Positions 1-8,734 of a stretch of 64,000 nucleotides of DNA are shown here, piece after piece. Location: positions 52,492 to 116,491 of the forward strand of contig NZ_JABXKJ010000227.1 of the NCBI RefSeq assembly GCF_017115085.1, read 5' to 3'. A model generated the notes under the pieces. The model was not told the origin of the DNA, made no database searches, and saw only the letters and a list, made by a program, of their open reading frames with translations. The position numbers and the translations under genes were made by a program. This DNA is from Nostoc sp. NMS7 (GTDB lineage Bacteria > Cyanobacteriota > Cyanobacteriia > Cyanobacteriales > Nostocaceae). The stretch's first letter is position 1. Each line of letters starts with the position of its first letter.

Positions 1-2131
1 AATCCTTTATTTAGAAGTTCCAACTTCGGATATAGCAACTGTGCGTAGCTGGTTACAAACAGATTTTGAACCCGGAAATGGAGAAAAAGTACTTACCTCG
101 GAAGGCTTTCGCCTCAAAATACCCACTGCAACTACAGCTGCTACTGGGACTATTGCCGAAAACTTGCCTGCGGAACTTTCAGTATTTGTCTGGTCGGTGC
201 AACGAACTACCTATCTAAAAGTGTTTCGTTGGGCAGAACAACCCTTCCCCAATGAGAGACAAATCCTGCAACGCCTGACCAAGGAAATCAGAAGCCGTTT
301 TCCGCATGATTACCCAGAACCACCAGCGATTGATTTATCCCAACAGTCGATTTTTGCAGCACTAGGCTCTGTTTACCCCCTCACCGTCAAATATTTTCAG
401 AAAATGCCCAACGGTGAATATGACCTAACGCGTGCCTACTGGTGGGAACAACGATGGCGCGAAGGAGTACGGAATCCGCAGCAACCGCGTCAAGTCGTGT
501 TTTCCCATGTGAGAGGAGCAGGGGAGCAGGGAAGCAGGGAGGAAATAACCAATGCTCAATGCCCAATGCCCAATGCCCAATACGACATCATCTATATCGG
601 TGGCGCACTAGGCGCGATTCATGCGGCACTGATGGCAAAACTCGGATATAAAGTTCTGCTAGTGGAACGAATGCCTTTTGGGCGGATGAACCGAGAATGG
701 AATATTTCCCGCGATGAGATTCAAAGCTTGGTTAACCTGGGTTTAGTCACCCCGGCTGAGTTAGAAACTATCATTGCCAGGGAATATAAAGACGGATTCA
801 ATAAGTTTTTTGATGCTAATAATCCAGCCAAACTGCGATCGCCCGTCCTCCACACACCCACAGTCCTAAATTTGGGTTTAGATTCCGAAAAATGGCTGCA
901 AATGTGTGGGCAAAAACTGCAAGCAGCAGGCGGTGAAATCTGGGATGAAACAGAGTTTATCCGTGCAGATATTGATATATCACAAGTCATTTTGAAAGTC
1001 AAGCACTTATCCAGTCAAAGCGAGAAGCAAGTAAGTGGACGACTACTAATAGATGCAATGGGAACTGCATCGCCCATCGCTTGGCAATTAAATGGTGGTC
1101 GGGCTTTTGATAGTGTATGTCCGACAGTGGGAGCGGCAATTGAGAGCGGATTTGAGCCAGGGGTATGGGATTCCCAATATGGAGACGTTCTTTACAGTCA
1201 TGGGGATATTTCGCGGGGAAGGCAGTTGATTTGGGAATTGTTTCCGGGAGCAAATGATGAACTGACGATTTATTTATTTCATTACCATGAAGTTAACGCT
1301 GAAAATCCCGGTTCCTTGCTGGAAATGTACGAGGACTTTTTCACGATTTTGCCAGAGTATCGTCGGTGCGATATGGACAAATTGGTGTGGAAGAAGCCGA
1401 CATTTGGGTATATACCGGGGCATTTTAGTGTGGGGAGTAGCGATCGCACAGTTGCCTTTGATCGATTGATTGCGATCGGTGATGCGGCATCACTCCAGTC
1501 TCCCCTGGTCTTCACCGGTTTTGGTTCCCTAGTTCGCAACTTAGAGCGCTTGACAACGCTACTGGATACTGCTCTCAAACATGACTTGTTGAGTTTCCGA
1601 CATTTGAACCAAATTCGCGCCTACCAAAGCAACGTTTCAGTGACTTGGCTATTTTCCAAAGGCATGATGGTGCCCACAGGGAAATTCTTACCACCGCAGC
1701 GAATTAACTCCATGCTCAACACCTTTTTTGGGCTGTTAGCAGACGAACCCGTAGAGGTGGCAGATAACTTCATCAAAGATCGGTGTGATTGGTTAACCTT
1801 TAACCGCCTAGCACTGAAAGCAGCTAGCAAAAATCCCGCCTTGCTTTTATGGATTTGGCAACTTGCTGGCCCAAGGGATTTGCTCAGATGGCTTGGTAGT
1901 TATTTCAACTTCGGTCGTCATGCCTTGGTTAGTGCTTTGCTGAGTCCGTGGTTTGGGCGCTTCTTGAGCCAGATAGGTTTTTGGCTGGAACCCCGGAATC
2001 CGGGATTATGGCTGTGGCTATTGGCGATTAATTATGCGATCGCCACAGGGAAACCGCGATCGCGCACTCAGGTAGCAAAACCCAACCCAGAAGCCATAAT
2101 TCCGAAGTCAGAAGTAAGAATTAGTCATTAG
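1..2131 (+). CDS. CruA/CruP-family lycopene cyclase-like flavoprotein, 5'-truncated by window edge
   Basis: The frame is open from base 2 without a stop, so the true start lies left of the window and the GTG at 41 is probably internal. The product (about 709 codons visible) has an N-terminal region of unknown fold, then an FAD-binding Rossmann motif (YIGGALGAIHAAL, near 591-630). It continues with a basic stretch ending EWNISRDE, LIDAMGTASP (near 1048), and the second FAD motif AIGDAASLQSPLVFTGFG (near 1475-1528). These are features of the CruA/CruP branch of lycopene cyclases, which act in carotenoid synthesis at the membrane; hydrophobic stretches near the C-terminus fit this. I cannot separate CruA (cyclase) from CruP (paralogue of less certain role). 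Odd: the linker before the FAD domain (511-580) is made of low-complexity and heptanucleotide repeat DNA read in frame. Confidence 0.72.
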   Translation, partial: ILYLEVPTSDIATVRSWLQTDFEPGNGEKVLTSEGFRLKIPTATTAATGTIAENLPAELSVFVWSVQRTTYLKVFRWAEQPFPNERQILQRLTKEIRSRFPHDYPEPPAIDLSQQSIFAALGSVYPLTVKYFQKMPNGEYDLTRAYWWEQRWREGVRNPQQPRQVVFSHVRGAGEQGSREEITNAQCPMPNAQYDIIYIGGALGAIHAALMAKLGYKVLLVERMPFGRMNREWNISRDEIQSLVNLGLVTPAELETIIAREYKDGFNKFFDANNPAKLRSPVLHTPTVLNLGLDSEKWLQMCGQKLQAAGGEIWDETEFIRADIDISQVILKVKHLSSQSEKQVSGRLLIDAMGTASPIAWQLNGGRAFDSVCPTVGAAIESGFEPGVWDSQYGDVLYSHGDISRGRQLIWELFPGANDELTIYLFHYHEVNAENPGSLLEMYEDFFTILPEYRRCDMDKLVWKKPTFGYIPGHFSVGSSDRTVAFDRLIAIGDAASLQSPLVFTGFGSLVRNLERLTTLLDTALKHDLLSFRHLNQIRAYQSNVSVTWLFSKGMMVPTGKFLPPQRINSMLNTFFGLLADEPVEVADNFIKDRCDWLTFNRLALKAASKNPALLLWIWQLAGPRDLLRWLGSYFNFGRHALVSALLSPWFGRFLSQIGFWLEPRNPGLWLWLLAINYAIATGKPRSRTQVAKPNPEAIIPKSEVRISH
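511..580. repeat. In-frame low-complexity and heptanucleotide repeat inside the cyclase homologue
   Basis: A purine-rich run (GGAGCAGGGGAGCAGGGAAG) is followed by repeats of CCCAATG. The same heptamer families lie in intergenic DNA elsewhere in this window. Here they are translated (NAQCPMPNAQ) as a linker just before the FAD-binding domain, without breaking the frame. Confidence 0.8.
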
Positions 2132-2150
2132 TCATTAGTCATTAGTCATT
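2121..2150. repeat. Heptanucleotide tandem repeat (TTAGTCA)
   Basis: Four consecutive copies of the heptamer TTAGTCA begin within the last codons and stop of the upstream gene. This is the short tandemly repeated repetitive (STRR) type known from heterocystous cyanobacteria. Confidence 0.85.
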
Positions 2151-2183
2151 GGGCATTAATCGCGTCTCTCCAAACTCCTGTAC

Positions 2184-2203
2184 AGACGCGATTAATCGCG
2201 TCT
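2184..2203. repeat. Perfect 20-bp palindrome
   Basis: AGACGCGATTAATCGCGTCT is a perfect palindrome between two genes that end towards each other. The same unit recurs at 57943-57962, so it is a dispersed repeat; it could also work as a bidirectional hairpin. Confidence 0.8.
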
Positions 2204-2213
2204 TTCCCAACTC

Positions 2214-3755
2214 CTAACTCTTGGGGCGAAAATTCGGCAATTCCACGGATGCCAATGACTTACGCCCCTTAGGTGGACGCTGGGGATAAACCACTGGTGA
2301 GGGTGAATTGGCATCATCGGTGTTATCACCTGATGACTCTGGGGAAAAATCAGTCCCCGACAATTCCAACTGTGTCAATTGTGAAACTTCTGACCAATAG
2401 TCTTCAGTGTCTTCAACAGGCGTCTCGGTGTGAGGTGAACTAGAGGAAACTGGTAAATTATCGGCTGGTGAAAGCTCAGAATCTATCATTCCAGAAGTGG
2501 AGGTAGTTGCAAGGCGATTAATTTCTGTCTCCAATTGCTCCTCCTGTGGATTTTCTAGCTCCTGATCGTCTTCTAAGATTGTTGCTAAAGTCTCCCAGAT
2601 AGGCGGATTACTATCTACCTCCGTTTTCGCAGCCGGCGGTGGTGATGCAGATGCAGTCTGGGAGGTGAAAAACATTTGGATTAGACTATCTAATTGCTGA
2701 TCTAAATTTGACGAACCCAAAGGTGAAACAGCTTCCGGTGTATCTGGGGAATCATCAATTTCTGGAGAGGGTCCCGGTTGTGCTGGCGTTGGCGTATCTT
2801 TCTTAACTGACCAGTTCCAAGAAGATGATGCTGTCGGAGTGGCTTCATTTTTTTGAAATGGGACTGGTGTTGAGGGTTCGCCCCAAGAATTATCTAGATC
2901 ATCAGTTAAGGATTCTGATTCTGTTGACCAAGGTTGAATTGGCTGGGCGTTAGGAAACAAAGACCGAGCTTTTTTAGAGAATCTTCCTTGTCCACTGGTT
3001 ATGTCTTTGGGATGTTTTGCAGTATCCTCTAGAGAGTCATAGGTAGTCCGGGGTGGATCTAGACATTTTTCCAGAGCTGCTTTAAATTGCAGCGTCTGGC
3101 GTTGTTGTCGCATCAGTCTAGTACGTAACTCCCGACAAGCATTTTCTGATTGCAATAGCTGCTGAGACTGTTCGTTGCTGTTAGTGTGTAGCAACGTACA
3201 TTCTCGCTCTAACTGGGCGAGGCGTTGTTGGCTAATTTGTAGCTGTGCTTTATAACTATCAATAAAAAGTTCCTGGCGTTGAACAGTTTGTACAGCAGTT
3301 TCTAATTGTTGAAATAGGGATTTTATCTGCTCTTGAGCCGCAGCCAGTTCCTGAGTATGTTGGTTGAGCATCGACTCACTAACGCTCGAACGCGTTCTTT
3401 GCCACTGCAAAACCTTTTCAGACTCAGCTAAGTTATCTTTTAGCTGCTCCACTTGTCCATACAAGTTATTGTTAGCCGCACGCAATTCTTCATTCAATGC
3501 CAGCAGGTTCTGAAATTCCGAGTCAATAAGTGCTTGTTTGCCGCTTTCCGGCTCTGCAACCCAGTCCTGCTGAGTGGTATCTTGTGAAAATTGTCTATCT
3601 TCAGCTGGCATGAGGAGTGGCAGTTTTCTAACTGTCATATTGTCATTAGGCACAACTGCGTAAAAGGGACAACTCGCCTGCTCTGATTGTGGCGAATTAG
3701 CAGAATTTAGGGATTCGATCACAGCCCTCTTGTCTGAAGTGTCAGCTTCATTCAT
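2214..3755 (-). CDS. Coiled-coil, low-complexity hypothetical protein
   Basis: A 513-residue protein from the ATG at 3755; a GTG one codon upstream is less likely, and a GGTGGG stretch lies about 10 nt before the ATG. No known enzyme motif is visible. Residues about 70-235 are rich in Gln, Glu and Leu with heptad character, consistent with a long coiled coil. The C-terminal half is rich in Ser, Pro, Thr, Asp and Glu and looks disordered, ending in a short basic tail. The composition suggests a scaffolding or cell-organisation role, but that is a guess. It is convergent with the upstream cyclase homologue and stands alone on its strand. Confidence 0.75.
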   Translation of the reverse strand: MNEADTSDKRAVIESLNSANSPQSEQASCPFYAVVPNDNMTVRKLPLLMPAEDRQFSQDTTQQDWVAEPESGKQALIDSEFQNLLALNEELRAANNNLYGQVEQLKDNLAESEKVLQWQRTRSSVSESMLNQHTQELAAAQEQIKSLFQQLETAVQTVQRQELFIDSYKAQLQISQQRLAQLERECTLLHTNSNEQSQQLLQSENACRELRTRLMRQQRQTLQFKAALEKCLDPPRTTYDSLEDTAKHPKDITSGQGRFSKKARSLFPNAQPIQPWSTESESLTDDLDNSWGEPSTPVPFQKNEATPTASSSWNWSVKKDTPTPAQPGPSPEIDDSPDTPEAVSPLGSSNLDQQLDSLIQMFFTSQTASASPPPAAKTEVDSNPPIWETLATILEDDQELENPQEEQLETEINRLATTSTSGMIDSELSPADNLPVSSSSPHTETPVEDTEDYWSEVSQLTQLELSGTDFSPESSGDNTDDANSPSPVVYPQRPPKGRKSLASVELPNFRPKS

Positions 3756-4262
3756 CACTCTTGACCCACCTGCTTAAAAATATTCAGCAGTGCTGGCATT
3801 AGCATTGCTTCTCAACTGTGTGTAATCAGCATTTGCTCTAAAAGCTAAGTTTAACTCTCTCCAAGCACCAGTAATTAATCATCAATATTTTGGATTTAGA
3901 CTGATGCCGTTATAACACTATGATCCTCTTCCTCGTCAAGAAGAAGAAGAAGAATTTTGATGTAGCTTTAGCTGACCGCAGGGTGGGAGACAAGGGGGAG
4001 AGAGGAGAAACGCGATACTTAAAAACTAAACTGTATTGGCTGATGAAGTTTTTCTAGATTCAAAAACTGGATAATTATATAGTTTATTATTTATAATCGC
4101 ATCTGTCTGAAGATTGTAATTAAAAATGTCTTCTTCAATAAGTTTTTATACTGATAAATTCTGACGCCTCGGCGGAGCGTCTCCGGCTCCGCTACTTAAT
4201 TCTAAATTCTGCTGTAAATTTAGAGTTTTTCTAAAATCTATTTTTTTCAAAAGAGGTGAGCT
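3756..4262. other. Intergenic region, AT-rich, no gene seen
   Basis: A 507-bp divergent spacer between the coiled-coil gene (minus) and the RNA ligase remnant (plus). It contains a GAAGAAGAAGAA run near 3943 and a palindromic GC-rich patch near 4167-4193 (GGAGCGTCTCCGGCTCCGC) of the dispersed repeat type. No convincing ORF or RNA gene is seen. Confidence 0.6.
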
Positions 4263-4627
4263 ATGAGTATTTTTAAAGTTGAAGTTGTCAAAATCAACAG
4301 CATTAATCCTCATCCCAATGCTGATAGGCTAGATATTGCCTCTATTGAAGGTATGGCGTATCAAGTAATTATAGTCAAAGGTAACTTTCACCCTGGAGAT
4401 TTAGCTTTTTACTTTCCTATTGATAGTGTTATTCCAGAAAACTTTTTAGATAAGTTTGGTATTCGTAACTACTACTCGAAAAAACTGTGTGCTGCCCTAA
4501 TTGCATCATGGAAGGCGTTATTGTGCAACCACTCATTGAGAAAACGCATCCAGAAATAGGTAGAGTAGTCTTAAAGTTGATTAGCGATCGCTATCTGCTG
4601 CGTAAGGATGGAACTGAACTTCATTAG
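4263..4627 (+). pseudogene. RNA ligase (DRB0094-like) remnant with internal deletion
   Basis: The first 80 or so codons (MSIFKVEVVKINSINPHPNA onward, with HPGDLAFYFPIDSVIPE) resemble the N-terminal OB-type domain of RNA ligases of the DRB0094 type. The frame then loses this similarity and ends at 4559. In another frame, 4508-4627 encodes a plausible C-terminal piece (MEGVIVQP, then GRVVLKLISDRYLL) ending in TAG. EGVIVQP resembles the conserved EGVVVRP-type ligase motif. The nucleotidyltransferase core between these pieces, with its KxDG lysine, is missing, so the gene is very likely dead. The family assignment is from memory of its pattern. Confidence 0.6.
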
Positions 4628-4693
4628 GTTCAACTCGATTTTTGGTGTCCCCACCTTAACTCACCTTCCGAAATCGACTTACGAATTATTCTC

Positions 4694-6193
4694 TCAAGGT
4701 AGCCACCGGGGATGAAATCCGGCTAAGGGGAGTTTTTCTGGTCTAATTTCAACAGTCGCAGCATCAGCGATGGGTAACAGAGGCATCAACCATAGGCTAC
4801 TGGTAGCGATCGCATCTCCATCATCAGTTTTCAAAGTGTTTGCGGGTAATGATGCTGTCGCGTTTGTCTGCGGCACTACTTGGTCAAATAATAAGCCCAA
4901 ACCGTCAGCAGATAAAGTCATTTGCACATTCCGTTGAGCGGGAGGCAGTACTAGCAGTGGTTTCTGTTGCCCGGTTTTCAGATCAATTGCTACCACATAA
5001 GGCTGTTCTATGTATTGTTCCTTGGATACTAGCTGTGTCAGCAAGCAGTAGAGGGTGGGTGAGGCGATGTCAAATTGGCAGCTGAGAATTGAGCCTGTAG
5101 TTTTTAATAGCTGTTTCTGCACACCTTGGTTTGTCACCAAAAATAAATCTCGCGTGTAATCTGTATTAAACTTTACCATCGCTGCTTGAGAGCCATCTTT
5201 GGAGAAAGCCTGTACCAAACCAAACTGCGGCAGAAAATCTAGGGGTCTACTGGCATCATCTTGCAGTGGTAAGATCGCTGCTCCCTGTCCTTGGGCAACT
5301 GCTACGGCTTTACTATCTGGCGTAATCATAAAGTCTCCCCCCGGTTGGCTTTTTAGGCGTTTCGGGGCGGTTTTTTCTCCTGAACCGTTACTGGTTGCTG
5401 GCATAAACCATAGTCCAAAGTCGCCGGGATTAGTTTTATTTCCTCTCTGGATGACAATAGTTTGCCCATCGGGTGATAAGTCAAATTTTAGGTTTTGATA
5501 ATCTTTACTATCTAAAGTCAGGTCAACTTTGCCTCCTGCTTCTGCTTCTTTTCCCGATTTACCAGAAACGCCTGTTGTCACTGTATAGAGTTGGGCTGAA
5601 AGTAAGTCTTGGTTATTTGCGGCGCGAGCAGAAAATAAAATTTTCTCCCCATCTGGAAATGACTCAAAGTCAATTACTATCAAGTCTTTAGGGGTAAGTA
5701 TCCTTTTTTGCTCTTGAGTCAAATTGTAAAGAACTAACCGCCCCTGTTCTTCTTGATTGGTTCCGATGTAAAGGATGACGCGATCGCGTGTGCGGAAGTT
5801 ACCAACAAAGGGCTGTATCAGCCGATTTTTGCCTTCTTGCTGGGCAAACTTATCTTTGGCTCCCTGTAACTCCACTTTATAATTCGTACCATAGGGTGCT
5901 GGTGTCACCAGTGTATAAACCATCCGCCGCCCTGCCCAACTGAATTTGCCTGCTAGGGGTGGCTCAATTTTTAAGTTATCCTCTACGCTTTTTATTTCCA
6001 TTGGGCGGCTGAAGGTGAAGGTGAAGGAGTTATCTTCTGCCCCAATTTGTTGATTTTGCCAAGTAAATTCCCGGACACGAGCAGTCACCACATCACCTTG
6101 CAATAGAATTAACCCAATCAGCACACTCAAGAGTAGCATTAGTGCGATCGCTATCCGATCTAGTGGTTGGATAAATGCTTTAGATTTAATCAT
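4694..6193 (-). CDS. Membrane-anchored Ig-like / beta-propeller hypothetical protein
   Basis: A 499-residue protein with an ATG start. Residues about 13-32 form one hydrophobic segment (LDRIAIALMLLLSVLIGLIL), a signal anchor. Next comes a domain with the FTFSRPMEIKSVEDNLKIEP pattern of bacterial Ig-like (SbsA-type, Big_5) modules. From about residue 130 onward there are repeated strands of the type SPDGQTIVIQRG, TPDSKAVAVA and SADGLGLLFDQ, as in TolB/WD40-like propellers. It is probably exported and exposed to the periplasm; the ligand is unknown. It is followed by a heptamer repeat block and reads in the same direction as the permease pair upstream, but the spacing does not demand an operon. 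Confidence 0.7.
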   Translation of the reverse strand: MIKSKAFIQPLDRIAIALMLLLSVLIGLILLQGDVVTARVREFTWQNQQIGAEDNSFTFTFSRPMEIKSVEDNLKIEPPLAGKFSWAGRRMVYTLVTPAPYGTNYKVELQGAKDKFAQQEGKNRLIQPFVGNFRTRDRVILYIGTNQEEQGRLVLYNLTQEQKRILTPKDLIVIDFESFPDGEKILFSARAANNQDLLSAQLYTVTTGVSGKSGKEAEAGGKVDLTLDSKDYQNLKFDLSPDGQTIVIQRGNKTNPGDFGLWFMPATSNGSGEKTAPKRLKSQPGGDFMITPDSKAVAVAQGQGAAILPLQDDASRPLDFLPQFGLVQAFSKDGSQAAMVKFNTDYTRDLFLVTNQGVQKQLLKTTGSILSCQFDIASPTLYCLLTQLVSKEQYIEQPYVVAIDLKTGQQKPLLVLPPAQRNVQMTLSADGLGLLFDQVVPQTNATASLPANTLKTDDGDAIATSSLWLMPLLPIADAATVEIRPEKLPLAGFHPRWLP

Positions 6194-6196
6194 TTG

Positions 6197-6274
6197 TTAT
6201 GGGGCATTGGGCATGGGGCATGGGGCATTGGGCATGGGGCATTAGACTAATGACCAATGACCAATGACTAATGA
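6197..6274. repeat. Heptanucleotide repeat block (GGGCATT / TGACCAA types)
   Basis: Mixed tandem copies of GGGCATG, GGGCATT, TGACCAA and TGACTAA separate two genes on the same strand. Similar blocks recur near 15391, 23709, 25430, 50480 and 57900. Confidence 0.85.
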
Positions 6275-7048
6275 CTAATAACTATAAGGATTCTCTGGTT
6301 GAGGAATCTTTTTGAAAGAGGTAGCGGCAATAGTAAGTTGGCGTTTACCTGCCAAATTTTCTGTTATCATTTGTCCTTCGACTTCCAGCCAACTATCAGC
6401 AGAGTAACGCTCTTGATTATCTTGTAGTTTGACGGGCAAGCCCACCGGGTAAGCATCTGCGGCACAGCAAGTTAAGACAAATCGTGCTAAAAACAAATAT
6501 TCTTTTCCTAGATCCGCCGGGTGGATGACAAAGCCCTGCACCTTGACTTTTTGACCTGTATATGTATCTGGCTCAGGATAGACATTAACAGTGCGTACCC
6601 AGTCTACAAGCGATCGCTCTTCTGGACGAACACTAGCCCGAAAAGCTTGGGGTTTAACGCGTGTGCTTCCCAATAAATCAGCCGTCACACCCCTTTGGAG
6701 TGCTTTATCACTCGCAAAAACTTGCGGTGTAATGATAAAACCTAGAATCGCTGTCGTCAATAACAAAGCACTGCCCCAACCAGGGGGAAATAAACTAATA
6801 TGCGGGGAGTTTGGCGTCACATCACGGGGACGCCGTTGCCAAAGTTCCTGCATCTTCAACAAACCAATAATGATCAAGCTGATACCAGTCAGGACTACGA
6901 ACCAAATGTAATTTGGGTGAATCAACAGGTTGAGCTTGTTAGTTAGCCAATATCTCAACATCAAAACGCCCCAAGCTGTAATTGCTATAGCATCCAGCCA
7001 AGGGAGTAACAGATTTCGGATTTTAGATTTGGGATTTTTGTTATTCAT
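6275..7048 (-). CDS. TIGR03943/DUF1980-family permease partner protein
   Basis: A 257-residue protein with hydrophobic segments at about 13-34, 42-65 and 92-112, then a soluble domain with the family's conserved double cysteine (FVLTCCAADAYPVG) and an OB-like C-terminus (QKVKVQGFVIHP). Members are typically encoded beside a permease of the ArsP_1 (DUF318) family, as here; the YcgQ/YcgR pair of Bacillus is the usual reference. In other bacteria such pairs have been linked by genome context to metal, particularly zinc, homeostasis, so a metal-related role is an inference. The gene follows the permease gene at 7195-8247 on the same strand, with two copies of a dispersed repeat in the 146-bp spacer. 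Confidence 0.78.
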   Translation of the reverse strand: MNNKNPKSKIRNLLLPWLDAIAITAWGVLMLRYWLTNKLNLLIHPNYIWFVVLTGISLIIIGLLKMQELWQRRPRDVTPNSPHISLFPPGWGSALLLTTAILGFIITPQVFASDKALQRGVTADLLGSTRVKPQAFRASVRPEERSLVDWVRTVNVYPEPDTYTGQKVKVQGFVIHPADLGKEYLFLARFVLTCCAADAYPVGLPVKLQDNQERYSADSWLEVEGQMITENLAGKRQLTIAATSFKKIPQPENPYSY

Positions 7049-7060
7049 TGGTCATTAATC

Positions 7061-7160
7061 ACTTGTACTGAGCCTTGTCGTTGGCGCAGCCTCTCGTAGA
7101 GAAGTATTGGTCACTTGTACTGAGCTTTGTCGTTGGCGCAGCCTCTCGTAGAGAAGTATT
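7061..7160. repeat. Two tandem copies of a 48-bp dispersed repeat
   Basis: Copies at 7061-7108 and 7113-7160 each run from ACTTGTACTGAG through GTTGGCGCAGCCTCTCGTAG to GAGAAGTATT and differ at one base. Relatives occur inside menD (15411-15481) and inverted at 50489-50594, with partial forms at several other places. Confidence 0.9.
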
Positions 7161-7194
7161 AGTCGTTAACAAAGGACAAATGACAAATAATTTT

Positions 7195-8247
7195 TTAAAG
7201 GACGTGCAAGTTCAGGAAAAGGGTGAACACAAATGTTAATTGTGCTGCTAAAGCAAATAAGTAAAAAACAGTTTTGGGTTTAAAAATGGATAACATCAAA
7301 CCAATGCCTTTGATGTCAATCATTGGCCCAAAGACTAGAAATGCTAACAATGAACCACTGCTAAAGGTTGAGGCAAAAGATAGGGCAAAGAAAGAATCAA
7401 CTGTAGAACAAATTGACACCACTACTGCTAATATCAACATGACCACAATTGAGGTAATTGGCCCAGCACCCAAACTGAGAATTAATTCACGAGGAGCGAG
7501 GATTTGAATAGCAGCAGCGATCGCACTTCCTAAAACCATGATTCCGCCCAGTTCTCGGAATTCTTGGATGCTATTATCCACAACTAGGCGCAGTTTATCT
7601 GCAAGCGGTTTATTGGAAGTAGAGTTTGAGGTAGGCGGTATCAAATTAGCATCTATCCGCAGAGGTATACCTGCTTTTCCTCCTAAGATATAAGTCCCAG
7701 ATTGCAAGATATTCGGTACCATTGCTTCCTGTTCTACTTGGTAAGGTTTACCACGGCGTTTGGTTTCAGGCTGCGCGGGTGGATTAAACTTCATATAACG
7801 AGCGATCGCAGGTTGAACTATAGGATTTAAGTCCTTTTGAAAACTGAAAACATATCCGATAATTGTGGCAATTGCTAGGGAAAATACGACTCGCAAGACC
7901 ACTATTTCTGGCTGATCTCGAAATGCTGTCCAAGTTGACCAAATTACAACTGGGTTAATTGTTGGCGCTCCTAGCAAAAAACCAATTGCGACTGGTGTGG
8001 GTACTCCCTGAATCAGGAATCGCCGCGCTACCGGTACATTCCCGCACTCACACACCGGAAATAAAAAGCCGATCATGCTGCCAACTAAAGCACCCAGGAG
8101 CGGATTTTTGGGCATTTTTTCTACTAATTTGCGCTCATTAACAAAAAACAGCAGCAAACTGGAGAGTAAAACCCCAAGAAGCAAAAAAGGCATCGCCTCG
8201 ACTAGCAGACTTAGAAATAGCGTAAAACCATTGTTCAATTGATTCAT
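7195..8247 (-). CDS. ArsP_1 (DUF318) family permease
   Basis: A 350-residue polytopic membrane protein. I take the ATG at 8247 (MNQLNNGFTLF) over the TTG five codons upstream. About eight hydrophobic segments are visible, split by a central hydrophilic loop of about 70 residues (around 130-215). The family signature FPVCECGNVPVARRF is present, with the repeated pattern GAPTINPVVIWS, and a second STVDSFFALSFAS motif lies in the C-terminal half. Family members include organoarsenical exporters (ArsP) and YcgR-like proteins. The neighbouring TIGR03943 protein favours the YcgR-like branch. Substrate unknown; not evidently regulated by anything visible here. Confidence 0.8.
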   Translation of the reverse strand: MNQLNNGFTLFLSLLVEAMPFLLLGVLLSSLLLFFVNERKLVEKMPKNPLLGALVGSMIGFLFPVCECGNVPVARRFLIQGVPTPVAIGFLLGAPTINPVVIWSTWTAFRDQPEIVVLRVVFSLAIATIIGYVFSFQKDLNPIVQPAIARYMKFNPPAQPETKRRGKPYQVEQEAMVPNILQSGTYILGGKAGIPLRIDANLIPPTSNSTSNKPLADKLRLVVDNSIQEFRELGGIMVLGSAIAAAIQILAPRELILSLGAGPITSIVVMLILAVVVSICSTVDSFFALSFASTFSSGSLLAFLVFGPMIDIKGIGLMLSIFKPKTVFYLFALAAQLTFVFTLFLNLHVL

Positions 8248-8734
8248 GGGCGTCGCAGTCAAAAGCGGTTTTGAGTTTTAGGGTTCTGCCTAGTCATTCA
8301 TTCTATCTAAATGGGGATCAAAAGCAGTTCGGGAAAATTAAACATCATTTAAGTAGCAAGTTATCATACCTTGCAAATAACACTCAAGCGCTGTAAACCT
8401 TTGCTTCAGCCGAGATAGTGATTTTTACCTGAGTGCATTTACTGACGATGACCATTTCTAAGATTGTCCAAGTTCAGAAATTGTTCCGGTTCTAGAGGGC
8501 AAATAGCTGCATAGATGATTTTAAATTAGCTATGTTTAGTGGTTAAATATAATTAGAGCCGAAAAGTGTGTAGCAGCTTCAGTCAATATAACAACTTTGA
8601 AAAGGCAAGACCAAATTTTAGCAAATATGGTAAATACTGAAGTCCCCTTTTCCGTTAAAATCTAAGACAATTTAGAACCCCGACTTCTTTAAGAAGTCGG
8701 GGTTCTAGTTCAGGCTTATTTTGTGCGATCGCTA
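8248..8734. other. Intergenic region with terminator
   Basis: A 487-bp spacer. Apart from the strong hairpin at 8674-8706 the sequence is AT-rich. It should hold the promoter of the permease operon near 8250-8350, but no box is clear enough to name. Confidence 0.6.
8674..8706. terminator. Strong hairpin, probable terminator of the WD40 gene
   Basis: AGAACCCCGACTTCTT is followed after one base by its perfect reverse complement, giving a 16-bp stem. It lies 29 bp past the stop of the minus-strand WD40 gene. The arm resembles the dispersed CCCGACTTCTT repeats of cyanobacteria, so it may be a repeat used as a terminator. Confidence 0.75.
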
